Assembly: GCA_009840575.1 (NCBI GenBank)
Contig: VXNO01000170.1
Span: 1-37,316, forward strand
Origin: Chloroflexota bacterium
GTDB lineage: Bacteria > Chloroflexota > Anaerolineae > Aggregatilineales > Phototrophicaceae
Direction of reading: 5' to 3'
DNA length: 37,316 nt
Part shown: piece by piece, positions 8,735 through 16,774 of the stretch
Layout of the letters: each line of letters starts with the position of its first letter
Position numbering within the stretch: the stretch's first letter is position 1
Position numbers and translations under genes: made by a program
The notes under the pieces: generated by a model
Seen by the model: only the letters and a program-made list of their open reading frames with translations
What the model was told of the DNA's origin: nothing
Databases searched by the model: none

Positions 8735-9775
8735 ATGAAAACAATTGACCTGCGTAGCGACACCGTCTCGCACCCCACCTCAGCCATGCGCGAGGCGATG
8801 GCGCGGGCGGTCCTTGGTGACGATGTCTATCACGATGACCCGACAGTCAACCAACTGGAGGCGGACGCGGCGGCGCTGTTTGGCAAGCAAGCAGCTGTCT
8901 TCGTGAGTAGCGGCACACAAGGCAATCTCTGCGCTCTGCTGGCGCATTGCGGACGCGGCGAATCCATCCTAGTCGGCGATACTTCGCATATCTTCCGCTA
9001 TGAGCAGGGCGGCATGGCGCAATTGGGCGGCATCGTCCCGCAGCCAGTCCCAGTACAAAGGAATGGCGCATTGCGCCTGGATGACCTGCAAGCCGCCATC
9101 AGCCCTGACGATGAACACATGGCGAAAACCAGCCTGGTGACGATAGAAAATACCCACAATGCCGCCGGTGGCATCCCCCTGTCAGTCGAATACACGGCGC
9201 AGGTGGCGGACTTCGCGCGCAGCAACGGTCTGCGCTTTCATATTGATGGCGCGCGCATCTTCAACGCCGCGGCGGCGTATGCTGTCGAGCCGAAGGCGCT
9301 GGCGGAAGGCGCGGACTCGCTGACCTTCTGCTTGTCAAAAGGGCTGTGCGCGCCGGTCGGTTCGCTGCTGGTGGGCGATGCCGCGTTCATAAAACGAGCT
9401 CGCCGCGCGCGCAAAGTCTTGGGCGGGGGGATGCGCCAGGCGGGTATCCTGGCTGCGGCTGGTTTGATCGCCCTGCACGAGATGCGCCTGCGCCTGCATG
9501 AAGACCATAGCAACGCTCAATTGCTAGCGGAAGGCTTGAGCGAAATCCCCGGTGTGACGATACAAAGCCAACGCACCAACTTTGTTTATTTTTCGCTGAC
9601 TGCTGTGGCGGGGCTGTCTGCGCAGGAATTTGCGAAGGCTTTGCGGGAAGATTATCAGATTTTGATTTCGCCTTATGGTGGTGAACAAGGTTTATTCCGT
9701 TTGCGCACCCATTATTGGATCGACCGGACGGCGATTGACAAAGTCATCATGGCAGTGGGCGCGCTCTTGTCATGA
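8735..9775 (+). CDS. ltaE: Low-specificity L-threonine aldolase
   Basis: MKTIDLRSDTVSHPTSAMREAMARAVLGDDVYHDDPTVNQLE; PLP-lysine region SLTFCLSKGLCAPVGSLLVG. Confidence 0.95.
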   Translation: MKTIDLRSDTVSHPTSAMREAMARAVLGDDVYHDDPTVNQLEADAAALFGKQAAVFVSSGTQGNLCALLAHCGRGESILVGDTSHIFRYEQGGMAQLGGIVPQPVPVQRNGALRLDDLQAAISPDDEHMAKTSLVTIENTHNAAGGIPLSVEYTAQVADFARSNGLRFHIDGARIFNAAAAYAVEPKALAEGADSLTFCLSKGLCAPVGSLLVGDAAFIKRARRARKVLGGGMRQAGILAAAGLIALHEMRLRLHEDHSNAQLLAEGLSEIPGVTIQSQRTNFVYFSLTAVAGLSAQEFAKALREDYQILISPYGGEQGLFRLRTHYWIDRTAIDKVIMAVGALLS

Positions 9776-10503
9776 TGCCTGAAGCACCCTTTGACCCGCT
9801 GCAGCACCGGCGCGGCGAAGATGATGTAGAGACGAGCGAAGCGCCGCCTGCAAGCCAGCCGCCACCGCGTACCCGCACCGCCGTCCGCATCCAGCAGCGC
9901 GGCACGACCGACCCCTTCTTTGGCTTCCTCATCGCCGCCGGTTTGAGCATCGGCTTGACGCCCCTGCTGCCAGAAAGCGTCGAATTTCGCTATGCGCTGG
10001 CTTGGGGGGCGCTGGCTGGCGTGAGCGTCTTGAGCTGGCTGCTAGGCAATATGGAGCGCATCAACCAGGAGAACCCGGACGACATCGGCTGGGGCATCCT
10101 CTTTGGCGGCTTGCTGGGCATTTTGTGCCTGGTTTTTCTCAATGATGCTGTTCTCGCGCCAGCCGCCGACCGCCTCTTCCCCGCGATGTCGCCCGGCAGC
10201 CTGCTGGCATTCTTGGTCTTCGTCATGCCCTTGGCGGAGACGCTCTTCTTCCGCGGCTTGCTGCAAGGGCAACTGGCATTTTGGATCGTCGGCTTGCTGG
10301 CCACGCTTTGGAATATCCTGCTCTTCTTCCCGGTGATGTGGGAAGCGGTGACTGTGTTGCCGGCGGTATCGGCGGTGATTATCGTGCTGCTCTTGATGAT
10401 GAACTGGCTCTATGTCTATGTGCGCGCCCGCAAGGGGCTGGCTGCTGCCTGGATGTGCCAGATCGTCGCCAACCTGATTATCTTTTATGTGCCGTCGCTC
10501 TAG
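9772..10503 (+). CDS. CPBP-like intramembrane protein (probably catalytically degenerate)
   Basis: Multi-pass membrane protein with PLAETLFFRGLLQGQLAFWI, reminiscent of CPBP/Rce1 motif 1 (EExxxR). C-terminal CQIVANLI is in the position expected for HxxxN. ATGA-type overlap with ltaE. Confidence 0.6.
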   Translation: MMPEAPFDPLQHRRGEDDVETSEAPPASQPPPRTRTAVRIQQRGTTDPFFGFLIAAGLSIGLTPLLPESVEFRYALAWGALAGVSVLSWLLGNMERINQENPDDIGWGILFGGLLGILCLVFLNDAVLAPAADRLFPAMSPGSLLAFLVFVMPLAETLFFRGLLQGQLAFWIVGLLATLWNILLFFPVMWEAVTVLPAVSAVIIVLLLMMNWLYVYVRARKGLAAAWMCQIVANLIIFYVPSL

Positions 10504-10508
10504 GGCAA

Positions 10509-11222
10509 TTATTCCGCCAGGTGTTCCAGCGGGTCAGGCTTGGGCAGCGGTTTGACGAAGCCCGCCAGGAACACGACCAACAGCCCCGACAAAAAGCCGC
10601 CGATATGCGCCCAGTGCGCGACGTCCGTTTCGACGCCGACCCAGCCCACCTGCTGCAAGATATCCATCAGCAGCCAATAGCCCAGGAACAGGTAAGCCGG
10701 CAGGTTAAGCGACCACACAAAGGGGCGGAAGAAGCCCAGCATAGTCTTGACCTTGGCAGCGGGTTTGATGACCAGGAAGCCGCCCATCACCCCAGCTACC
10801 GCGCCGCTCGCGCCGATGACCAGCCCGGTATCCGTCAGGCTGCAGGTCGGGTTGCCCAAGGCGATATGCGCCAGCGTCGCCAAACAGCCAAAGCCGAAAT
10901 ACGCCAGGACAAACTTCACGCTGCCGAGATAGCGCTCGACCATGCCGCCGAACAAATACAGGAACCACATATTCGCCAGCACATGGGCGAAGCTGCTGTG
11001 CAAAAACAAACTGCGGAAGCTGTCCAATGTTGTAGTCAGCAACGATTGTTCGCCGATCTTGCAGACTTCCAGCCCATAGTTGCGCAGCGCTTCCAGCAAG
11101 AAGCCATCGCCACGCGCATCCACTGAAAGCTCCCACATGAACACCAGCAGGTTGATGGCGATGAGCGCCAGCGCCGCTTTGGGGATTGTCTTTTCACGCC
11201 CTAGGACTGCCAAAGGAAACAT
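10509..11222 (-). CDS. Rhomboid family intramembrane serine protease
   Basis: HSSFAHVLANMWFLYLFG, catalytic GASGAVAG, and AHWAHIGGFLSG with the catalytic His. Confidence 0.95.
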   Translation of the reverse strand: MFPLAVLGREKTIPKAALALIAINLLVFMWELSVDARGDGFLLEALRNYGLEVCKIGEQSLLTTTLDSFRSLFLHSSFAHVLANMWFLYLFGGMVERYLGSVKFVLAYFGFGCLATLAHIALGNPTCSLTDTGLVIGASGAVAGVMGGFLVIKPAAKVKTMLGFFRPFVWSLNLPAYLFLGYWLLMDILQQVGWVGVETDVAHWAHIGGFLSGLLVVFLAGFVKPLPKPDPLEHLAE

Positions 11223-11288
11223 CGCAGACCCCTCTGGTTGCTTAATTGCCTATACGATAGCACGGCGCTGCGGTTTCGCGCAAGTTTG

Positions 11289-11972
11289 CTAACGCGCTCG
11301 TGGCGGCGCGATGTAGAAGGACAACAGGAAGATCAGCGCCAGCCCGCTGATGAAGCCGCCGACATGCCCCCAATGCACATTGATGCGCGGCGCGACCGAA
11401 CCAACCTGGTAAAAGAATTGCAAGAAAAACCAATAAATCAGATACACCCAGGCCGGCACATTCACATCGTATTTGAAGACCGACAGGATGATGATTTTGG
11501 ATTTGATGCGCGCCGTGGGGAACAAGAACAAAAATGCGCCGATAATACCGGAAATCGCCCCGCTCGAGCCGACCATGATCTGCGGCTCCGGGCAGCCGCC
11601 CGCGCCAAAGAAGACCTGCCCAAGATGCCCGCCAAAGCCAACCAGCAGATAAAATGCCAGGAAGCGCAGCCGCCCCAGGTGCTCTTCAATGCGCGAGCCA
11701 AAGACATAAAAGATGATCAGATTAGAGGTCAGGTGCACGAAGCTCATGTGCAGGAAAATGCTGCGCGCGCCATCCAGCAAGGTCTCGGCGAGCGGCTGCC
11801 CGCGCACCGCGCAGACATCCAGCGCATAATGGCGATAGACCTCTTCCAGCGGCAGCCCGCCCAGGAATGCGTAGGCGACGATGAGGGCGAATGCGGCGAC
11901 ATTGCCGACCGTGACAAAGAAAGCCACATACGGTCGGAATGCTGTTGTGCCAACGATTTTATAAGGGATCAT
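11289..11972 (-). CDS. Rhomboid family intramembrane serine protease (tandem paralogue)
   Basis: HMSFVHLTSNLIIFYVFG, GSSGAISG and VHWGHVGGFISG. Collinear with the adjacent rhomboid. Confidence 0.95.
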   Translation of the reverse strand: MIPYKIVGTTAFRPYVAFFVTVGNVAAFALIVAYAFLGGLPLEEVYRHYALDVCAVRGQPLAETLLDGARSIFLHMSFVHLTSNLIIFYVFGSRIEEHLGRLRFLAFYLLVGFGGHLGQVFFGAGGCPEPQIMVGSSGAISGIIGAFLFLFPTARIKSKIIILSVFKYDVNVPAWVYLIYWFFLQFFYQVGSVAPRINVHWGHVGGFISGLALIFLLSFYIAPPRAR

Positions 11973-12037
11973 CTCGCCAGGCTCTTGGCATCATACAGCC
12001 AAGCCTAGCGCATTTGTATGCAGCGAGGCAAATCCGC

Positions 12038-13174
12038 CTAGCGCTCGTCCATAGGCAGCCAGGTCAGACCGCGCGGACCTACATAATTGGCTTTGGGGCG
12101 GATAAGGCGGCCGCCCATCTGCGCGATGACATGCGCCGACCAGCCGGCGATGCGCGCCAAGGCAAAGAGCGGCGTGAACATATCGACATCCAGGTCGAGC
12201 GTATACAGGGCGATGGCGCTGTAATAATCGACATTGGGGAAGAGCTTGCGCTGGATGAAGTAGTCATCGGCGCGGGCGGCATCAGCCAGCTTGGCGGCAA
12301 TATCGAACCATTTGCGGTTGCCGCTGCTATCGGCTAGCGCTTCAGCCTGTCGCTTGAGGATGGCGGCGCGCGGGTCGGGCGCTTTATAGACGCGGTGGCC
12401 GATGCCCATGATGCGCCGCTTGCCCGATTTGATATTCGCCTCGAACCAAGGCAGGACATTGTCCACCTCGCCGATTTCCAGGAACATATTCATAGCCGCG
12501 GAATTGGCACCACCATGCGCAGGACCTTTCAACGCGCCGATGCCCGCCACAATCGCGCTGTGCATGTCCGAGCCAGTCGCGGTTACCACGCGCGCCGCGA
12601 AAGTGCTGGCGTTCATGCCGTGCTCCGCCAGCAGCACCAGGTAGGAATCCAGCGCGGCGCTGGCGGTCGCGGACGGCTCTTCGCCGCTTTTCATATACAG
12701 GAAGTTCTGCGCGACGCCCAGGTCACCGCGAGGGCTTATCGGCTCAAGCCCGCGGATGATGCGCATCCAGGCGGCGCAGATGGTCATGATCTGCCCGGTC
12801 AGGCACAATGCCTTGCGCGCGGCTACTTCTTTGTCGAGCAGGTTTTCCGCATCGGGGTCAAAAGCCGACAGCATAGAAACAGCAGTGCGCAGGGCAGCCA
12901 TGCCTGGCGTCGCTTTGGGCAAGGACTGCAACATACGGATGACAGCCTCGTCAATGGCGGCATTGGCGGCGATGGTCGCGCGCAGCTCTTCATATTCCTG
13001 TCGATTGGGCAGCCGCGAATGAAAGAGCAGGAAAAGCGCTTCTTCAAATGTGGCGTTCTCGGCGAGGTCTTCGATTTTGTAGCCGCTGTAAATCAGCTCG
13101 CCTACACTGCCGTCTACAAAGCTGGTTGTGATATCGGCAACGGCGATGCCTTCCAAGCCACCTTGATTCGCCAT
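12038..13174 (-). CDS. gltA: Citrate synthase
   Basis: LAEHGMNASTFAARVVTATGSDMHSAIVAGIGALKGPAHGGANSAAMNM, GIGHRVYKAPDPRA. ATG at 13174 with SD AGGAG; the longer ORF start at 13354 is rejected. Confidence 0.95.
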   Translation of the reverse strand: MANQGGLEGIAVADITTSFVDGSVGELIYSGYKIEDLAENATFEEALFLLFHSRLPNRQEYEELRATIAANAAIDEAVIRMLQSLPKATPGMAALRTAVSMLSAFDPDAENLLDKEVAARKALCLTGQIMTICAAWMRIIRGLEPISPRGDLGVAQNFLYMKSGEEPSATASAALDSYLVLLAEHGMNASTFAARVVTATGSDMHSAIVAGIGALKGPAHGGANSAAMNMFLEIGEVDNVLPWFEANIKSGKRRIMGIGHRVYKAPDPRAAILKRQAEALADSSGNRKWFDIAAKLADAARADDYFIQRKLFPNVDYYSAIALYTLDLDVDMFTPLFALARIAGWSAHVIAQMGGRLIRPKANYVGPRGLTWLPMDER

Positions 13175-13222
13175 CTGCACATTCTCCTCGCCTGCCGCAT
13201 CGGTCAAAACACAATGCGCGCT

Positions 13223-13233
13223 AGTATAGCACC
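13223..13233 (-). promoter_or_regulatory. Putative promoter of citrate synthase: TTGTCC-17 bp-TATACT with extended TGC
   Basis: Minus strand reads TTGTCC GACCGCCTGGCGGGTGC TATACT, 48 nt upstream of the ATG. Confidence 0.65.
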
Positions 13234-13356
13234 CGCCAGGCGGTCGGACAATTATGGATAACCAGGTGTTGCCAGACTGCTTTTTTCTTGCTAGGCTAAG
13301 CGGCATGAACAAAAGCCAGACATTTACGGATACCAGGCAAACAAGGCAGAGCAACC

Positions 13357-13839
13357 ATGAGCAGAATCTACCTGAGCGAAGCCCAAAAGCAGCGCATATT
13401 CCACCAGCTGGAGCAGGCGTATCCAGAGGAGGCCGCTGGTTTTCTGCTGGGGCACATGGTCGAGGGATACATAGCCGGCGCGGATGTTGTCATTGATGAG
13501 GTTGTCCCCGTGGACAATGTTAGCGATGCTGGCAAAAAACGCCGCCATTTTGTGATTAAGCCACAAGACTGGATGCGCCTCGAGGACCAGGCAGATGCGA
13601 GCGGACTGCGGCTGATTGGCTGTTATCACAGTCACCCCGACGCGCCGGCTACCCCCTCCGCCTTTGACCGCGAACATTCGTATCCGGACTTCCTCTATAT
13701 CATCGTTGCGGTCAAAAAAGGGCGGGCGACCGATATGCGCTCCTATGAGCTAGGCCGCGAAGGCTCGCACAAGCACATCACGGCGGTTGTGAGTGACGAA
13801 GCCTGGCAAGAAATCATGAGTTGGGACCACGTTCAATAG
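13357..13839 (+). CDS. JAMM/MPN+ (Mov34) metalloprotease, Mec/Rpn11-like
   Basis: Full JAMM motif GCYHSHPDAPATPSAFD with an upstream Glu (EEAAGFLLG). Confidence 0.93.
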   Translation: MSRIYLSEAQKQRIFHQLEQAYPEEAAGFLLGHMVEGYIAGADVVIDEVVPVDNVSDAGKKRRHFVIKPQDWMRLEDQADASGLRLIGCYHSHPDAPATPSAFDREHSYPDFLYIIVAVKKGRATDMRSYELGREGSHKHITAVVSDEAWQEIMSWDHVQ

Positions 13840-13856
13840 AAAACTAGGAGAACCTC

Positions 13857-14132
13857 ATGGCAAGCATCCGCATCCCCACGCCTCTGCGCGCTTTCACCCA
13901 TGGCAAGGACCGAGTCGAAGTCGTTGGCAGCACAGTCGGCGAAGCGCTTTCCAACCTGGTGGAACGGCATCCCGACCTGCGCGCGCACTTGTTCAACGAT
14001 GCGGACCTGCGCAGTTTTGTCAATATCTTTCTGGGTGATGAAGATATCCGCTTCTTGCAGGGCTTGGATACCGAGATCGCCAGCGGCGACAGCCTGCGCA
14101 TCGTCCCCAGTATCGCCGGTGGGCTAGGTTAA
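13857..14132 (+). CDS. Ubiquitin-fold sulfur carrier, MoaD/ThiS/CysO-like, ending ...IAGGLG
   Basis: SIRIPTPLRAFTHGKDRVEV...RSFVNIFLGDEDIRFLQGLDTEIASGDSLRIVPSIAGGLG. SD AGGAG before the ATG. The final codons read directly as GCC GGT GGG CTA GGT TAA. Confidence 0.93.
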   Translation: MASIRIPTPLRAFTHGKDRVEVVGSTVGEALSNLVERHPDLRAHLFNDADLRSFVNIFLGDEDIRFLQGLDTEIASGDSLRIVPSIAGGLG

Positions 14133-14149
14133 AGGCAGGGAGCGCTACC

Positions 14150-15394
14150 ATGTCAGCATTGCATGAGCGGCTCGCCGAGTTGAGCCATGACGAAGTCAAA
14201 CGTTACAGCCGCCATGTCATCATGCCCGAGGTGGGCATGGCTGGGCAGCGCCGCTTGAAGGCGTCCAATGTCTTGTTGATTGGCACGGGCGGCTTGGGCA
14301 GCCCGCTGGCGCTGTACCTGGCTGCGGCTGGCATCGGGCGCATCGGCTTAGTCGATTATGATGTCGTCGATTTTACCAACTTGCAGCGACAGGTGATTCA
14401 CGGCGTCAGCACAGTCGGCATGTCCAAGCTGGAGAGCGCCGCCGCCCGCATGGTCGACCTCAATCCCGATATCGAAGTCGTCAAGTATAACGAGCCGCTG
14501 ACCTCGGACAACGCCCTGCGCATCTTCGGCGAAAATTGGGATGTCGTCATCGATGGCACCGACAACTTCCCCACCCGCTACCTGGTCAACGATGCCTGTG
14601 TGAAGCTAGGCGTGCCCAATGTCTATGGCAGCATCTTCCGCTTCGAAGGGCAGTTGAGCGTATTTTACGGCGAGCGAGGTCCTTGCTATCGCTGCATGTT
14701 CCCTGAGCCGCCGCCGCCGGGCCTCGTGCCCAGCTGCGCGGAAGGTGGCGTCTTGGGCATCTTGCCAGGCACCATTGGCACCCTGCAAGCGACCGAAGCC
14801 ATCAAGCTGCTGCTGGGGGTGGGTGAGCCGATGATCGGGCGCATGTTGCTTTATGACGCGCTGGAGATGAGCTTTCAGACAATCAAGCTGCGCAAAGACC
14901 CTGCCTGCCCGGTTTGCGGCATCGCCAAGCGGGACATTGAACTGATCGACTACGAGCAATTCTGCGGCATGCCGGCGCACGACCACAGCGAGTTCAGCGC
15001 CGTCGATGATAGCGCCGACTTGGATATTCAGACCGTCACTGTGCAGGATGTACGCGCGGCGCTGGAAAATGGCGCGGAAGTGGTGGTCATCGATGTGCGC
15101 GACCCGCACGAATGGGATATCAGCGCCATCGAAGGCACACTGCGCATCCCCAAGCCCGATATCCAACTGGCGAAGAACAGCATCCAAGCCGGGCGTAAAT
15201 TATGGAAAGAGACGGCCTTGGGGCAGATCCCGCGCGACAAGACCCTGTATGTGCATTGCCGCAGCGGGGTGCGCAGCGCCGATAGCATCGCCTACCTCTC
15301 CGAAGTCGGCTACGACCTGGACAAGATGTACAATGTAACCGGCGGCATCCTGGCCTGGGCAGACGAGATCGACCCGGAGATGGCGAAGTATTAG
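14150..15394 (+). CDS. moeZ: E1-like adenylyltransferase with C-terminal rhodanese domain (MoeB/ThiF/MoeZ-like)
   Basis: GTGGLGSPLALYLAAAGIGRIGLVDYDVVDFTNLQRQ, CYRCMFP ... CPVCG zinc ligands, PSCAEGGVLG, and rhodanese active-site loop HCRSGVRSADS. Confidence 0.94.
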   Translation: MSALHERLAELSHDEVKRYSRHVIMPEVGMAGQRRLKASNVLLIGTGGLGSPLALYLAAAGIGRIGLVDYDVVDFTNLQRQVIHGVSTVGMSKLESAAARMVDLNPDIEVVKYNEPLTSDNALRIFGENWDVVIDGTDNFPTRYLVNDACVKLGVPNVYGSIFRFEGQLSVFYGERGPCYRCMFPEPPPPGLVPSCAEGGVLGILPGTIGTLQATEAIKLLLGVGEPMIGRMLLYDALEMSFQTIKLRKDPACPVCGIAKRDIELIDYEQFCGMPAHDHSEFSAVDDSADLDIQTVTVQDVRAALENGAEVVVIDVRDPHEWDISAIEGTLRIPKPDIQLAKNSIQAGRKLWKETALGQIPRDKTLYVHCRSGVRSADSIAYLSEVGYDLDKMYNVTGGILAWADEIDPEMAKY

Positions 15395-15416
15395 CGGAAT
15401 CTCCAGGACAATCGCC

Positions 15417-15459
15417 AAACACAGAAGCACAGAGGGCACAGAAGTAAAACCAGGTTAGT
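15417..15459. repeat. Dispersed repeat copy (AAACACAGAAGCACAGAGGGCACAGAAGTAAAACCAGGTTAGT)
   Basis: Similar to 37260-37300 (GCCACAGGGACACAGAAGTAAGTGCAGGTAAGT), also preceded by CCAGGRCAATCGC. Confidence 0.55.
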
Positions 15460-15592
15460 TGTGCGAATACATCCCTGGCCCCTTGCCCCCAGAACGAGGG
15501 AAGGGGAGCTAGTTGAGCGCGGATTTGAGCATAAATTGCAGCAGCTTGCCTCAGCATTCTCTCGATTCAAGCCAATTCGCTGCGAGGTTAAA

Positions 15593-15623
15593 GCCTCCGC
15601 CCTCATTTTTGGGGGCGGGGGGC
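15593..15623. repeat. GC-rich imperfect hairpin in the convergent intergenic region
   Basis: GCCTCCGCCC-TCATTTTT-GGGGGCGGGGGGC. Lies between convergent moeZ and korB; may act as a terminator or be a degenerate repeat. Confidence 0.5.
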
Positions 15624-15680
15624 TATGCGCGCCAAAACTTGCCCCTCCTCAGTGACGCATCGGGGCAACAGGGATTGAGC

Positions 15681-15700
15681 GGGCGATACCAACATCGCCC
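15681..15700. repeat. Intergenic hairpin GGGCGAT-ACCAAC-ATCGCCC
   Basis: Perfect 7-bp stem in the moeZ-korB intergenic region. Confidence 0.6.
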
Positions 15701-15728
15701 CTAGGACTTCTGAGGCGAGGCGGCGCGC

Positions 15729-16772
15729 TTAGCTCATCAACCGCTGCATAACACCATCCAGCGCTGACTTCGGTGGGCGCAGGTCGCTTGCGCGCAGTTG
15801 TGCCAGCGGCGTCGCCACCAGTTCTTCGGTCTGCGCCAGCGTCGGGCGCGGTTCTTCGTAGTAGATCAGCCCGGTTGAGAAGATCTGCTCGCGCATGGAC
15901 CTTTCCAGCACATCAATTGCCATGCGGCGGTTGCGCGGGTCGTGGTCATTTTCCAGCTTCTTCAAGCGGATGAAGCTGCCATCGTGCATCTCTACATCGA
16001 TGATATCGCCTTCTTCATAGTCGCCGACGGTGATTTCTTCTTGGGCATGCACATAATCGGGCGCGAGGATTTGAATCTCGTGCAGCGGGATCTCGTTGTC
16101 CTTGCCGTAGGGGTAGCTCTTGGTCGAGGTTTCGGCATTGTTGAAGGTAACGCAGGGGCTGATGATATCCAGCAGCGCCGTGCCAGGATGCCGCACAGCC
16201 GCTTGCAGCAGCGCCTGCACCTGCTTGGCATCGCCACTGAAGCTGCGCGCGACGAAGGTGCAGCCGGCGATGACCGCTTCCAGCGCCAGGTCGATGGGTG
16301 GCATGTGGTTCGTCCCGTAATACTTCAGGAATTGCCCTTCGTCCGCCGTCGCCGAGAATTGCCCTTTGGTTAAGCCGTAGACGCCGTTGTTCTCGATGAT
16401 GTAGACAAAAGGCACATTGCGGCGGATGACATGCTTGAACTGTCCCATGCCGATGCTGCCGGTATCGCCATCGCCGCTGACCGCGATGCAAGCCAGGTCA
16501 GTATTCGCCAGCAGCGCGCCCGTAACCACCGACGGCATGCGTCCATGCAGCGCGTTGAAGCCGTGCGAGCCGCCCAGGAAATAAGCCGGCGTCTTGCTAG
16601 AACAGCCGATACCGCTGACCTTGATAATCTTGTGCTGCTCCAAGCCCAGCTCATAAGCCATGGTGATGAGCTGGTTGGAGATCGAGTCGTGCCCGCAGCC
16701 GGGGCAGAGCGTGCTGGGTTTGCCGCGATATTCGGTTCGTTTCAAGCCCAATTGGTTTACGCGTGGCGGCAT
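15729..16772 (-). CDS. korB: 2-oxoacid:ferredoxin oxidoreductase, beta subunit
   Basis: TLCPGCGHDSISNQL, GIGCSSKTPAYF, AVSGDGDTGSIGMGQFKHVIRRN (TPP site), IIENNGVYGLTKGQFSAT. Confidence 0.95.
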   Translation of the reverse strand: MPPRVNQLGLKRTEYRGKPSTLCPGCGHDSISNQLITMAYELGLEQHKIIKVSGIGCSSKTPAYFLGGSHGFNALHGRMPSVVTGALLANTDLACIAVSGDGDTGSIGMGQFKHVIRRNVPFVYIIENNGVYGLTKGQFSATADEGQFLKYYGTNHMPPIDLALEAVIAGCTFVARSFSGDAKQVQALLQAAVRHPGTALLDIISPCVTFNNAETSTKSYPYGKDNEIPLHEIQILAPDYVHAQEEITVGDYEEGDIIDVEMHDGSFIRLKKLENDHDPRNRRMAIDVLERSMREQIFSTGLIYYEEPRPTLAQTEELVATPLAQLRASDLRPPKSALDGVMQRLMS

Positions 16773-16774
16773 GG

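Noticed and set aside
10281-11126. 281-aa plus-strand ORF overlapping the rhomboid gene
   Set aside because: Gln/Arg-rich antisense ORF opposite a clear rhomboid.
12395-13261. 288-aa plus-strand ORF opposite citrate synthase
   Set aside because: Antisense shadow ORF with no recognisable motifs.
13175-13354. N-terminal extension of the citrate synthase ORF
   Set aside because: Contains the likely promoter (TTGTCC-17-TATACT); ATG 13174 has a good SD and homologous start.
15395-15728. Possible CRISPR or ncRNA in the moeZ-korB intergenic region
   Set aside because: Repeats are few, imperfect and palindromic without regular spacers; better explained as dispersed repeats and terminators between convergent genes.
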